Positions 11,985 through 22,867 are shown, numbered from the stretch's first letter. The stretch is DNA of 64,000 nt from Silene conica (GCA_029255685.2 CM055312.2:28552203-28616202), one strand, 5' to 3'. The notes: generated by a model not told the origin, from the letters alone. Numbers and translations: made by a program.

Positions 11985-13450
11985 TGTTGAACCATAAATT
12001 CAAATATATGTTAAGTATATGTTTTGATAATGACAAGTCTAGCTATGTATATTATATACTCGTGCGTATAATCGTGTGCTAAGTGTACAGAAGATTAGTT
12101 TAAGAGATCTCATCAATCAAGTATAAAAGATTCAAGTACTTTAGTCAAAGGATTGACTAATCGAAGATTAGATGAAGATCACAAGTGCATATAATGAACT
12201 AAAGTTATACTTATCAACTATAGCTTTAGTATGAGATTGATTCAAGTTATAGCTCGTAGCTATAACTCCAGAAAGAAGAAATGGTCGAAAGATTTGTGAT
12301 GGTTGAAACGATTTTGGTTTCCGAAGTCGTCGTGATTATTTAATGGCTAATTAGTATTCTATTTTTGGAATATAGAATTATTAATCTTAATATGGTAATA
12401 TAAAATATCTTTTAGTCAAATAGGAATAAATAATTTTCTTATGAGATAATTATTTATTACTAATAAACAAAGGATTTTTATATATCCATAATTGTCAAAA
12501 TAATATAATCTAAATATTGTTTGAAACGATTTTGGAAAACGTGTACTATGACACATTCCATAAAACGTGTGGGATTGGATTAAATAAATAATTATGTATT
12601 TATTTAGATATCCTAAAAACAAACTAGATTATATTATGGAATATAATTCATTATATTTTGACAAGGTTTAGGAAGTTGCTTTTAATAAGGTTACTATTTA
12701 TTTATTATATAAGATCTTTCCTAAATATGAATTAGGAAATTGATTCCTTATATAATACCTAAAGTATCATATTAAATCTTTCCTAAATCAATTAAGATTA
12801 GATTTATGGTAGTATTACCTAAAGACTAGAATTCTAGTTTTAGTAATATTCCTAAATCATCTAGGGTTTAAATTACCTAGATATATATTTTATATAAATA
12901 GACTACAAATGACACATTAAGATACACGAAATCATACACACTTGCACAAGAATCGAGAAAACCGTCGACGCTATTATTTCTTCAAGATCCGAGCTTTAAT
13001 TGTCATATTCATATCAAGATTCAAGTGCTAAAGCATTGATCTTATTCATTCAAGATTGTGAACTAGAAGAAACTCATTGAAGACATGTCTTATTAGCGTA
13101 AGATAGATTGAGTATTTAACGGTACTCATTGTAGTCATGTATTTAACGGTACTTGACATAGCTAGGTATTTAACGGTATCTAGATTGAGTTACAACTAAC
13201 ATCAAAGTTGTACGAGTAGGGTTGATAAAATTGTAATCCGGAGTCGGTACTAATTTTATTAATCGAGAATAGTGGACGTAGGTTTCAACTTGTGAAACTG
13301 AACCACTTCAAAAATATCGTGTCTCTACTTTATTATTGCTCTACTCAACGATCATCATACAACTACACACACATCGAAGAAGATTTTAAAAAGAAGGCAT
13401 ACTCAATTCAACCCCCCCTTCTTGAGTATATTATATCAATAGACTCTTCA
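11985..13450 (+). mobile_element. E2: 3' LTR
   Basis: The LTR begins TGTTGAACC directly after the polypurine tract. It includes a TATA-like AT-rich stretch (12885-12900) and the CCCCCCC tract near its end that is common in SIRE/Tork LTRs. The end at 13450 (...CTCTTCA) is my best estimate because the partner LTR is outside the window. Hairpins at 12200-12267 resemble the E1 array at 5848-6245. Confidence 0.75.
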
Positions 13451-13649
13451 CGGCGTCTGAAAGCTCTTTCCGGTTCCGGATTAGCAACAACTAATTCGTA
13501 CCTGGAAGACCTGGGCATACACAACACTGAGAAAAGAATAAGAACGGTCTTAAGGAATTAAAAGAAATTCCTTAAGACAAAAAAATTAACAATAAACTTA
13601 ACACAAAGACTTAAAAACCTATTGCCCCCCCGGCAACGGCGCCAAAATT
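13451..13649 (-). mobile_element. E3: internal remnant with Athila-type primer site
   Basis: On the minus strand, a few bases inside the LTR, TGGCGCCGTTGCCGGGG (within 13627-13644) matches the primer site typical of Athila and related plant Gypsy elements. Only about 200 bp of interior remain before E2 begins, so E2 probably inserted into E3 and the rest of E3 lies left of the window. Confidence 0.75.
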
Positions 13650-15118
13650 TGATGCGTGTCGTTTATGCACCAAAGATAACCTAGGTCAACAAACTAGAAG
13701 CTAGTGGAAGTAGGGTCGAATTCCTCAGGGAGACATGGTCTAAACGGTCAGTCTATAGGTCACAAAATTGGGGGGGTTTTGTTTGAGATTATAACTAAGA
13801 CGGATAAAAAGAACTTAAAACAAAGATAACGAAAACGAGTCTTAAACAATAAAAAGGGGAATATGTCAGGATTTAGGTCATCGCGGTAATTAATGTCACG
13901 TAAGATTAGGTCAGTCGATACAACAACGAAGTGGGAACGATTAATATCCTTTCGGTCTGAAATCACCCCTGGACTCCCCTATCAATCTTTCGATCTCTAG
14001 ATAGGTTACGTAAATCAACCTAAACAAGCCTACCTACCAATCTTTCGATCCAGGTAAGGTTTTAGTAGGTAAACTGGTCTCCTGCGTGCACTCATTTGAC
14101 AAGTTTTATAATTATATTGTTTTGGGTGAACTTCGTCGTAAGGACGACTAACATGCAATTCCTACGACATAACTACCGCGAGTTCCTTCTTCCTAACATA
14201 TTAAGGGTATTAGCTACGCATGCTTTGGGGAATTAAACTAACAACAACGATAACAACAACATTCAACATTGTAAATAAAAGTAAAATGTTATAAATCATA
14301 AAACAACAAAAGATAAAACAATAAATAAAATAGAGAAGTGAATTACAGAAATGGCGGAAAGAAAGAACAAGATTCGAATGCTTAAAATGAAAGAACCCTA
14401 AGTAGAATGTTTAGATCTCGAGGACATGTAAAGTGACTGCTTATGAAAATGTAAAAGTAAAGGAAAAACTGAATGAGTAAAAGTTCTCTCAAAAGTGTGC
14501 TAATCTAATCCTTAAATAAGGATTAGGTTAACTCTAAAAGTTCTAAACCTAAAAACGGAAAAAGCATATCCGGTACACTTAAGTGAGTTGCTCGATCGAG
14601 TGACTGAACCACTCGATCGAGTAGATGTTCTTCAAAAAGTCCTCAATCGAGTAACTTCAAGCTGGCAACTGCTCGATCGAGTAACTCTGGGAACCTCGAA
14701 GGTTGGGTCCTCCCTGCAGACTCCTCGATCGAGTATCACACTGTTCGATCGAGGCTTTCTCCTCCTGCATCCACTAGATCGAGCTCTGGTGTTTACTCGA
14801 TCGAGTAGATGACAGATACATTGCTTCTTTTTCGTTTCTTTCTTGCTTTTGTCCTTCGTCTTTGCTTTGGTTACCGTTCCTTTAAGCCTGGTACTGCAAA
14901 ATCGGGGCTATGGGACTCCTTGACTTGCTTCATCTTCTAAAAGAGCTTACTTTGGACAGAAAAGGCATGGTTTCTTCAAATTTTGCATAATTCCTGCAAA
15001 ATGACAGAAAATACACCAAGAGAAGAAAAAGGGGGCAAAATGGCACGTAAAGTGCATGAAAATGCATAGAAACGCGTGCTAAATGATGCCTAAAAGTGTA
15101 TAAAATAAGCACGCATCA
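13650..15118 (-). mobile_element. E3: 5' LTR (minus strand)
   Basis: The 1469-bp segment runs from TGATGCGTG to CACGCATCA, a perfect 9-bp terminal inverted repeat. It is bordered on the left by a primer-binding site, which fixes it as the 5' LTR of a minus-strand element. It holds a cluster of CTCGATCGAG palindromes at 14588-14812. The beginning of the E4 3' LTR (TGATGCATG) is similar, so E3 and E4 are related families. Confidence 0.88.
14588..14812 (-). repeat. E3 LTR: CTCGATCGAG palindrome cluster
   Basis: About nine copies or one-base variants of the palindrome CTCGATCGAG lie 20-40 bp apart. The first pair forms a hairpin with 12-bp arms, CTCGATCGAGTG and CACTCGATCGAG, around a 7-nt loop. 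Sequence between the palindromes is not conserved. Confidence 0.85.
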
Positions 15119-15374
15119 AGTATTATTGACCCTATATGAACTATTACACGACATGTTAGTTGAGTAATCTGACCGCATAACAACCAAAACCCGACCACAT
15201 GTTACCCGCTCAAACCCGATACTCGACATTAGTCATGACCTGAAACAACCCAACCGAACCCGACCCGACCCACTTATTCCTAGGGATCGAAATAATCCGA
15301 CAATATAATAACCCGAACCGAAAACAATCTGACGCGAATCCGACTCGACCCACTCGATTGCCAGGTCTAGACTC
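15119..15374. other. Unassigned 256 bp between E3 and E4
   Basis: The stretch contains CCCGACCC-rich repeats (15240-15270) but no coding frame with family motifs and no terminal repeats. It ends where similarity between the two E4 LTRs begins. Confidence 0.4.
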
Positions 15375-16529
15375 GAATCCACCAAGCCCGATAATTGGTC
15401 GACCGACCTCATCACCTGGTCGGTCGACCAGCGCGCAGACTCAGAATTTCCGCAAAAGCCCATTCGCGTGATTAGGTTATTAGAAAGCTTATGTTTGCCG
15501 CCTACTTATGTAACATCCCAATATTTCGGGACTTGGAAGTTAAAGGTTTTAAGTTCAAGCTTGAGAAATAATTTATATTTCGTAATTTTTGGAATTTCAT
15601 TTAAATAACTGATTAATTTATGCGAGAATATTTTAAAGGATTTAAATAAGATTTCATTTAATTGCGTAATTTACGTCTTAGCAATTTAAATTCATAGTCC
15701 GGATATATTTATATCGTCTTAAGTTTATAGTTACCTTAAGTCGGTGTTCTTAGCTTAAACCGTCTTAAAACTTGTCTTATGGGCCTAACTTGTTAATGGA
15801 CCCATTTCCCTCATCCTTCCTCACAAAACCCTAACCCCATCATCTTCTACCTCCCTCCTTCATTTCATTTTTCAGATTGTAACAAACACCATTTTAATTT
15901 TCTCCTCGAAACCTTAAAACTCTCATAAAATTTTCATTTCTTATCCGATTGAGACGATTTTCGCGGCCACGAATTTCTCTTCTCGCCCTCCATCTTTCTA
16001 GGTAAGTTTTTACCCAAAATAATTCCGTCTTATATTTTGGCCGTGACCCTAAGGTCACGTTTTTCGAGGTTTAAGGAGTTTGTTGTGTTTCTAGCGCGGA
16101 CATGGACAAAAGGAGTAGCTTGAAGTCGGATTCATGTTGGTTTAAGAAGTTAAAAGGTGAGAATAATGAGAAACTCGACCTTTATTGTTATAATAGCATG
16201 TTTCATGGTTTTGATTGTGAAAGTTTCTGATTTTTGTGGGTTGTTGTTGTTGTTTAGACTTAGAATCATGCTAGGATTACTCTTGTATGATGTTCACATG
16301 CTTAGGTTGTTATTCACATGCTTATATGTTGATTTTCAGAAATTTCATCCTTAAGACGAATACTAAGCATGATCGTAATATGACTTTGTTGTTGTGTTTA
16401 TTGCTTGCTTTTACATCCTACATGTGGTATATATGCTGGGTAGTGTATACTTGTGGAGAATTTGGAGAATTGGTGTCGATTTGGTCGACTTTGTAGATTA
16501 CTGTAAATTGCGTTTTCAGGCTCAGGAAC

Positions 16530-16845
16530 TCTGAGCCGGTCGACCGACCGGCCGCCGGTCGACCGGCTGGGAGTTTATTGTGATGTTTTTACGTTGTTTC
16601 AAAATATAGGCTGATTGGTTCCCCAGCCGGTAGGCCGGCTGCCTGCTGACCGGCTGGGAGCCCTTTTCTAGTGTATTGCGTAGAATAGAGGAATTTAGGA
16701 GGATGGTTCCCCAGCCGGTAGGCCGGCTGCCTGCCGACCGGCTTGGAGCCCTTTATCTTGTGTTTGTATTTTAAAGTCCGAGGAAGGGAACAAGTTGCCA
16801 GACGGTCAGCCGGCTGCCTGCCCCTGACCGGCTGAGAGCCCTGTT
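16530..16845 (+). repeat. E5 LTR: GC-rich palindromic cassettes
   Basis: Four units of about 37-43 bp recur about every 86 bp (starting near 16535, 16621, 16706 and 16798). Each has outer arms of the type CCAGCCGG ... CCGGCTGG and inner GGCCGGCTGCCTGC-like sequence. The first reads GAGCCGGTCGACC...GGTCGACCGGCT. They could fold as strong hairpins. Confidence 0.85.
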
Positions 16846-16976
16846 TACCTTAAAATGGTTTATCTTTTGATCGGTTAGTCGGTTTTGTTTGAGATTCGTT
16901 CCGAGTACCTTGTGTGTGTGTTTGAGGTCCCCGGAGGATGGACGACACTATATGGTTCGGGAATAGAGAGAGGATA

Positions 16977-17020
16977 GAGACCCCCTGGTCGAGTAACCGA
17001 AAGGGAAACCGGCTCTCCCT
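16977..17020 (+). repeat. E5 LTR: direct repeat bracketing the hairpin array
   Basis: A block with AGACCCCCTGG and GGGAAACCGGCTCTCC occurs just before the array and again just after it at 17990-18033. E8 has the same arrangement at 40192-40234 and 41044-41087. A related GGAAGGGAAACCGGCT block is in E7 near 36195. Confidence 0.85.
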
Positions 17021-17104
17021 CAACTTAGGTCCCGGGATCAGTTAAGTGTTGTATAGAAGTATAAGAGATTAGAACTAAAGATCTAGTTACTATATTTGGA
17101 TGCC

Positions 17105-17850
17105 ATTGTATGGATGCGTATTAAGGTATGCCTTAAGCTGGCCTCTGAGCTTAATACGTGAGCTAGTTATCGCGTGATGGGATATGTGTTAAGTTCACCT
17201 CTGGACCCATTACGTGTTTTAATTGTGGCGTATCAGGATATGTGTTAAGTTCACCTCTGGACCCGGTACGTGATTGGTTGTTGCATATTGGGATATGTGT
17301 TAAGTTCACATGTGGACCTAGTGTGCGATAGCTGTGTATTGGGATATGTGTTAAGTTCACCTTTGGACCCAATACTTGTGTGTGGTAGTTGGATATGTGT
17401 TAAGTTCACCTCTGGACCCATTGCTTGTGTTTGTTAGTAGTGGGATATGTGTTAAGTTCACCTCTGGACCCATTGATAGTGTTTGTATGTTGGGATATGT
17501 GTTAAGTTTACCTCTGGACCCGACATTAGTTGGTAGTGGTATATGTGTTAAGTTCACCTCTGGACCCATTGCTTGTGATGTAGTAAGGGAGTATGCCTTA
17601 AGCTGGCCTCTGAGTTCCTTACTTGTGATTGTGAATTAGGATGCTAGTCTATGCCTTAAGTTGGCCTCTGAGTCTAGTGTCTTGTTGTTTAGTAAGGTCT
17701 ATGCCTTAAGTTGGCCTCTGAGTCCTTGCTTGTGAATGTGATTTGGTATCTAGGTTATGTCTTAAGTTGACCTCTGAACCTTTATACTTGATGATTATTT
17801 AGTATCTAGGTTATGCGTTAAGATGTCGCCTCTGAACCTTTATACTTGTT
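17105..17850 (+). repeat. E5 LTR: tandem hairpins with constant loop and covarying stems
   Basis: About twelve units of roughly 45-65 bp share a 24-nt core (ATGCCTTAAG...GGCCTCTGAG, or the variant ATGTGTTAAG...CACCTCTGGA). Flanking arms differ between units yet pair within most of them: CGTATTAAG/CTTAATACG (17117-17125 with 17150-17158), GTATTGGG/CCCAATAC (17336-17343 with 17368-17375), ATGTTGGG/CCCGACAT (17487-17494 with 17519-17526, one wobble), AGTAAGG/CCTTACT (17582-17588 with 17617-17623). A few units pair poorly. Confidence 0.88.
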
Positions 17851-19686
17851 GTTTTGCATCTGCTTGTCTTGTAAGGGTACGGTGTCAGATGTAGTTGTTG
17901 ATATTGTTAAGTATAGAGTATTGGTATAGAATTGTTCATCCAAGGCACTGGATGACTCATTGGCTATTTTCGTAAATGGTTTGGACTGAAAGACCCCCTG
18001 GCCGGGCAACCGGAAGGGAAACCGGCTCTCCTTCCAAATAGTTTCCGAAGTTGGTTGAGAGCCTTGCATAGTAATTGCATGATGATATGAGATTCATATA
18101 TTGAGAATTATATGCTTCACATGTTATATATATATGTTGGATTATATTCTATGTTTATGTGTTACGTGTCGTTACAAAAGGTGGCTAGGAGAACACTAGT
18201 CACTCCCCACTGATTGTGGCATAAATGTTTACATGTATGTAGGTACATGACAGGTGGTTGGCAGAGGGTTGCATGGAGCTAGCGAGCGATGATCCTATTC
18301 ATCGATTGAATTACACGCTTACGTTAGCTAGACTTTAGTTTACATTTCAATTTTTGAGTGCCTGTAAGGATGTGCCATCCCAGGCTGTTTGTATATATAT
18401 TCTACTTTCAGTTTCAGTTTTATTTCACCTCGTTTTTATGCATGTTAAAGTTTAAATTCCGCGTAAATTTTGGCATGTTGTATGTTTTATTTCTCCGCTG
18501 CGACGAGGGGTTTTACAACTTAAGCTAATTACGTGTTTAGGGTTAGACATTCAGTTTTTTAGATCTATTATTTATCATTCAGTTCCATATAGAATTTAGT
18601 TTCTCTAGTTTTATTATTATTTCTAGTAAACATTCAATCTTTCCGCACGGATTTAATAAAGCTTCTTTCTTTTCTGCCCTAAATTCCTTCTGCGGTAATT
18701 TCCTTTGATTTCAGTTCGTATATTGTTATCTTTATAATTACTTGCATCCGGTTTAGTGTAGAATCCCAAAGCCTTTGTTGTTATCGCATGTTTAGATTAA
18801 TGATTGTTATGAATTCCATGTTTACTACTGTTTTCGTTGTTATTTCCGTATCCATGAGTAGCTAATTGCATATGTTAGGATGTAGGGAGTAATATGCGTA
18901 GATGGTGTAATACCCGATTCTGCCTGTAGCAGACTTTGGTCGGCCGACCAGCTTAACTGGTCGGTCGACTGAAGTGGTTGGTCGGTCGACCGGAATAGCT
19001 GGTCGGTCGACCATCCTGCGTTCGTTTTCAGACTGTTTTAATTCGTCGACTGTAACTACCTATAACGAGACTAAAAGGAGACTTATAGGATATTAGTAAT
19101 GACTTACCCAAGGTTGAAAGATACGGGAAGGGCATTGGTTAACTTTTTAAGACGGCTAGGTTACTTAAGACTGAAAGGTATGTGACCTAGAAATTAGGAA
19201 TCACCCTTATTGTTGACACCCAATATTTGTGAGACCTAGGAACTAATAGCATAGGCCGAAAGGAGCTATTAGGTACCATAGACCGAAAGGATATGTTACA
19301 CCCCTTACGCAACTACAATACATGTTGACTTAAGATTTACACCATCGTAGGTATTTACTACCCGAACATCCTAGCATCCTTTTTACTATAAGTTTTATCT
19401 AATTCTTATTTACTTGTTTTATTACTGTCTTTATTTTAGATCTAGTGACAATCAATCAATTAAACCCCAATTTGTTACCCTAAAAACATTGACCTTAAAC
19501 AATAAACATTCCCCACCTCCTTGTGGTTCAACCCTTGACTTACGCTATCTAGTCTTAAGCCGAGGTTATATAAATCTTATCTTTGGCACCCCTCAACGAC
19601 GGGTGTCAAATTTTGGCGCCGTTGCCGGGGAGGTGACGCCAGTGTTTATTGTTTTTGTTTATGTTTTCCCTTTTTCTTTTACCGTC

Positions 19687-20694
19687 ATGACCATCGCCCC
19701 TTTCCCACAACTCGAGCATGAACCATTGCATATCTATTGTAGTAGATTAACCTCTTTCCTTTCTCATTCTGACTATCCTGTTAGTATTGGGGAGGTTTGT
19801 CGCATCTTTTATGATGGAGTTACTGGTAAGACCTTGATCGAGATTGAGAGAAACTGTGGATGAGATTTTTTAGACTTACCCTATGAGAAGCAATGGGAGC
19901 TTCTCAAACACCTAATCCAAGCCAGCGAAGATACGGAGAGGTATGAGGGCGTTCATATTAGTAACCCGGATATTCCTGTCGAGTGTGATCCTATCACACC
20001 CGTTACTAAAGAGTCACTCATTCTTAAGGATGAGTATGATAGGTTACTTGATTCCCTTTCCCTCCCCGTTGACGATACCGACTTGGATACAGCTGACGAG
20101 TTAGGAATTCACCCCTTGACTGACCAACCTATTTTTGTAGCTGTTAGTAATGAACATATTGCTGACATATTTGAACCTTCGGTTAATGAACCTTGTTTTG
20201 TGCAGGATTCATTTGTTGACATTTCTGATGTTTTTTATAATATTAGTGAATGTTCTGCACAAGGATCCTTTACAAAGGATCCTTCGGAGGCTTTGATGTG
20301 TTTTGAGGTATGTGCAGGTAAATCTCTTGCTCAGGAGGCTGATTTGGATGCTCCAGAAATTGCGACACTAGTGGCAGAGTCTATAGGCGGTAGAAAGAGA
20401 GATGTTCTCGATCGAGTAGTACCACTTACTTGATCAAATGATGTAGAGAACGAGATCACTCAAACAAGTGATCATTTGGCTGAAGAAAAGAGCCCTAAGA
20501 AGAAGAAACCAAGGAAGGTGTCGACTCACGACTTGGGAGTCGATAACCCCGGAAGATGGATGACTAGAGCTATGGACGATGACCCACCTATCTACACGGT
20601 GGAGAGAAACTCATCTACCCAAATCACCATAGCTGAAGGGGTAGCTTGCAGTCAGAGCCTTTGGTCAAAGAAACCCTGCGTCCTTCGCGGATGA
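19687..20694 (+). pseudogene. E4: degenerate gag-like frame with two in-frame TGA codons
   Basis: From the ATG at 19687 one frame runs 335 codons to a stop at 20692-20694, broken only by TGA at 19861 and 20431. Both could be CGA (Arg) changed to TGA. Residues about 15-85 follow the layout of plant Gypsy gag: EPLHIYCSRL (gag usually has E-L-x-W-x-R), then FYDGVTGKT (compare F-x-x-GL-x-x-x-T), then LPYEKQWELL (compare P-x-E-x-x-ELLE). This match is by eye against remembered family patterns. The rest is acidic with a lysine-rich patch (KSPKKKKPRK) and has no zinc knuckle. A short gag-derived protein in a non-autonomous element may help packaging by a partner, but the two stops argue that this copy is inactive. 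Confidence 0.6.
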
Positions 20695-20934
20695 CTTCTT
20701 CTTTTTGCTCGTTTCTGTGTTTAAGACAATTTTACGTTTTGTTGAGACTATTTAGTTTTTGCTTGCTTTAAGGTTTAGAACAATTTTTGTTTTGTTGCGT
20801 AGTTAAGACAATTAGACTTGGTTCTGGATTTTTGCGCATGTTTTGGGCGCATATATAATGTTTTTCAGGTTTGGGGAAAATTAACTTGGTTGATACAAGT
20901 TATTTTCGAAGAAAAGAAGGCAACTTCACAGGAA

Positions 20935-21050
20935 TGTCAGTCGACCGACCAACACCATCAGTCGGTCGACCAGACTCTTGCAGATCAGAAGAAAGTGTAG
21001 TCTGCAGTCTGGTCGGTCGACCAGCTAGGAGGGTTGGTCGACCGTTTCAC
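20935..21050 (+). repeat. E4: hairpin units with GGTCGGTCGAC arms
   Basis: Each unit has arms GTCGACCGACC and GGTCGGTCGAC around a variable loop of about 9-12 nt, total near 35 nt. Two units are here; others lie at 15396-15432, 18940-19015, 22177-22213, 23141-23175, 23219-23253 and 23748-23824. They occur in both the LTRs and the interior. Confidence 0.88.
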
Positions 21051-22867
21051 CTGTACAGACTGTCCGTGATCTTCTTGGGAAGCGTGCAAACATCATAAGG
21101 GAGTTCCTTTCCCTTTCCTTTCCTTTATGCTTCCACCTCTTCCTCTTCTATTCAAACCTTCAATACATTATATATCACCCAAAACATGTTTAATCCCCGA
21201 AAAAGGTTTTTCTTTGTTTGACTTTTTCAGGTACTTGGAGTGGCACTGATGGCCACTGAAACCGCCCAACTCACGCTGGTTTGGGGAGGTTTCTCATGCG
21301 CTTAAAAATCTGGTGAGTTCTTTCCATTTTCCCTTGGTTTTACTTTCTTACATTTTTTCCCTTAATTTTATAGAACCTTTACTTAGGCTAATGCACAATG
21401 GGGACATTGTGCGGGTTGGTTTGGGGAATGGTTTCGTGTCACATGCATTGTTCCATTGCATTTTTGTCACACGTTTATTGCATTTCTGTATTGCATCGTT
21501 CTTTTCTTTATTTTCCTTGCATATACAAAATCCAAAAGAATAGAAAAATTTCAAAAACTTCAAAAAAATGCACGTTTATTTTAGCATATAGGTCGAGTCG
21601 GAACGAGAGTATTTCAATGATGATCTTTGCTATCTTACATGTTTATGCCTTTGCCTTGCCTTGTCAACTTGTTTTAGTCTGAGAGTCTTTTGCATTTCTA
21701 CGAGTTTTTGTCAACTTGTTTTCTTGAGACTTGACTTGTACCTTGGCAATCTACATTACATTCTGAGTTTTTAGAGCTTTATTCCTTGTTTCATTCTTAA
21801 ACCAGTTGTCTAGGATGTGATTAGTACTCCCCTTGGAACATGTTACATCAATATGCATAAACATGAACATGAATTGCTATATACTTGTTTACTATCTCGT
21901 TTTGTGAGTCTTGGTACGTGCATTTGGGATCCCTTTTCTCTTATTTACCCATAAGCCTTACATAGCCAAAATTGCCTTTCCATCCCCCAAAACTACATCC
22001 TATATTTAGCCCACCTTACCGAGCTAGTATTTGTGGTCATTGGATTATTTTTTTAGGCGTTTTGGTTTATATGCTATCTTGAGCAAAAAGAGGAAGGAAA
22101 GAAAGAAAAGAAAAAGAACAGAAAAAGAAAGAAAAAGAAAGAAAGAAAAACGAAAAGATCAAAACGTACAGGAAAGTCAGTCGACCGACCGCACCCATTG
22201 GTCGGTCGACCAACTGACAGAAACAGTAATGCAGATTCGTTCTGAAAATCCCTTTCTTTTACATGTTATCACTCCCGTACTTCACTCAAAATATTTGGGA
22301 GTCCATTCTTTTATATAATGTGAGAGTTGTGCTACAAAAAAGCACTTTCTTAATATCAAAAGTCGTGAAATATGTTGTTGGGAACCGGTTTTACTAGCTT
22401 GGCTATTAACCCCACAATTCCAAAAACATCTTAGCCTCTTTTACCTTTCACCTCACATATCTTTCATTACCTCAATTGCATGTATCCGAGTCACTCAATG
22501 AGTATGTTTTTACATAGTTGTAGAATTCTTGTTCATGTTAGATTGCAGGCATCTTTTCATAGGTCGAAGTTAGGTGAGTGTCTTTACAATATACTTCTCC
22601 CTATCTTTTTTACATACACTTACCCTTTGTTTCATGTGTGTCTCGAGCGTTCCGCGAGAGTCCCTGGTATAAAGTCTCTATAGTCTTTATTTTTGCAAGT
22701 TTGACAACCCTATAACTCGTTTGCATGATTTGAATACTTTCTCAATTTTTGACTTGGCATTGGTTTAGGCTTACATGTAAACTTCGCTCTGAGATTGAAA
22801 TCGTTCCATTAGTTTAAGATCGAGTCTATTTCTTGCTTGAGGGCAAGCAAGGTTTGGTTTGGGGAAT

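Larger units (their letters stand above)
15509..18517 (+). mobile_element. E5: solo Gypsy-type LTR with target duplication
   Basis: This 3009-bp LTR begins TGTAACATCCC and ends GGGGTTTTACA. It is flanked on both sides by ACTTA (15504-15508 and 18518-18522). The 3' LTR of the host element E4 carries the same place without the insert and with one ACTTA (near 23330), which proves the boundaries. No primer site or interior follows, so it is a solo LTR left by recombination between two LTRs. It is the same family as the E8 5' LTR (38708-41617). Confidence 0.96.
15375..19608 (+). mobile_element. E4: 5' LTR, 5'-truncated and split by solo LTR E5
   Basis: 15375-15508 plus 18518-19608 align with about 23197-24411. 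Roughly 20-24 differences in 1.2 kb are visible by eye, about 2%. The first ~330 bp of the LTR, present in the 3' copy from 22868, are missing here. The LTR ends GGGTGTCA at 19608, 5 nt before the primer site. E5 occupies 15509-18517. Hairpin units with GGTCGGTCGACC arms lie at 15396-15432 and 18940-19015. Confidence 0.85.
19609..22867 (+). mobile_element. E4: internal region, gag-only element
   Basis: The interior opens with the primer site TGGCGCCGTTGCCGGGGA (19614-19631), as in Athila-type elements. It carries one degenerate gag-like frame (19687-20694) and then about 2.2 kb without protease, reverse transcriptase or integrase motifs. It ends in a purine-rich tract with GGTTTGGTTTGGGGAA before the 3' LTR. 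This is a non-autonomous element. Strong hairpin units lie at 20938-20972, 21011-21046 and 22177-22213. Confidence 0.82.

Noticed and set aside
17163..17639. Overlapping short frames on both strands encoding repeated peptides such as NLTHIP
   Set aside because: They are translations of the tandem hairpin array in an LTR; no start context or conserved protein, so not genes.
17105..17850. CRISPR-like pattern of repeat and variable segment
   Set aside because: The variable segments are paired arms, not independent spacers, the genome is a plant, and there are no cas genes.
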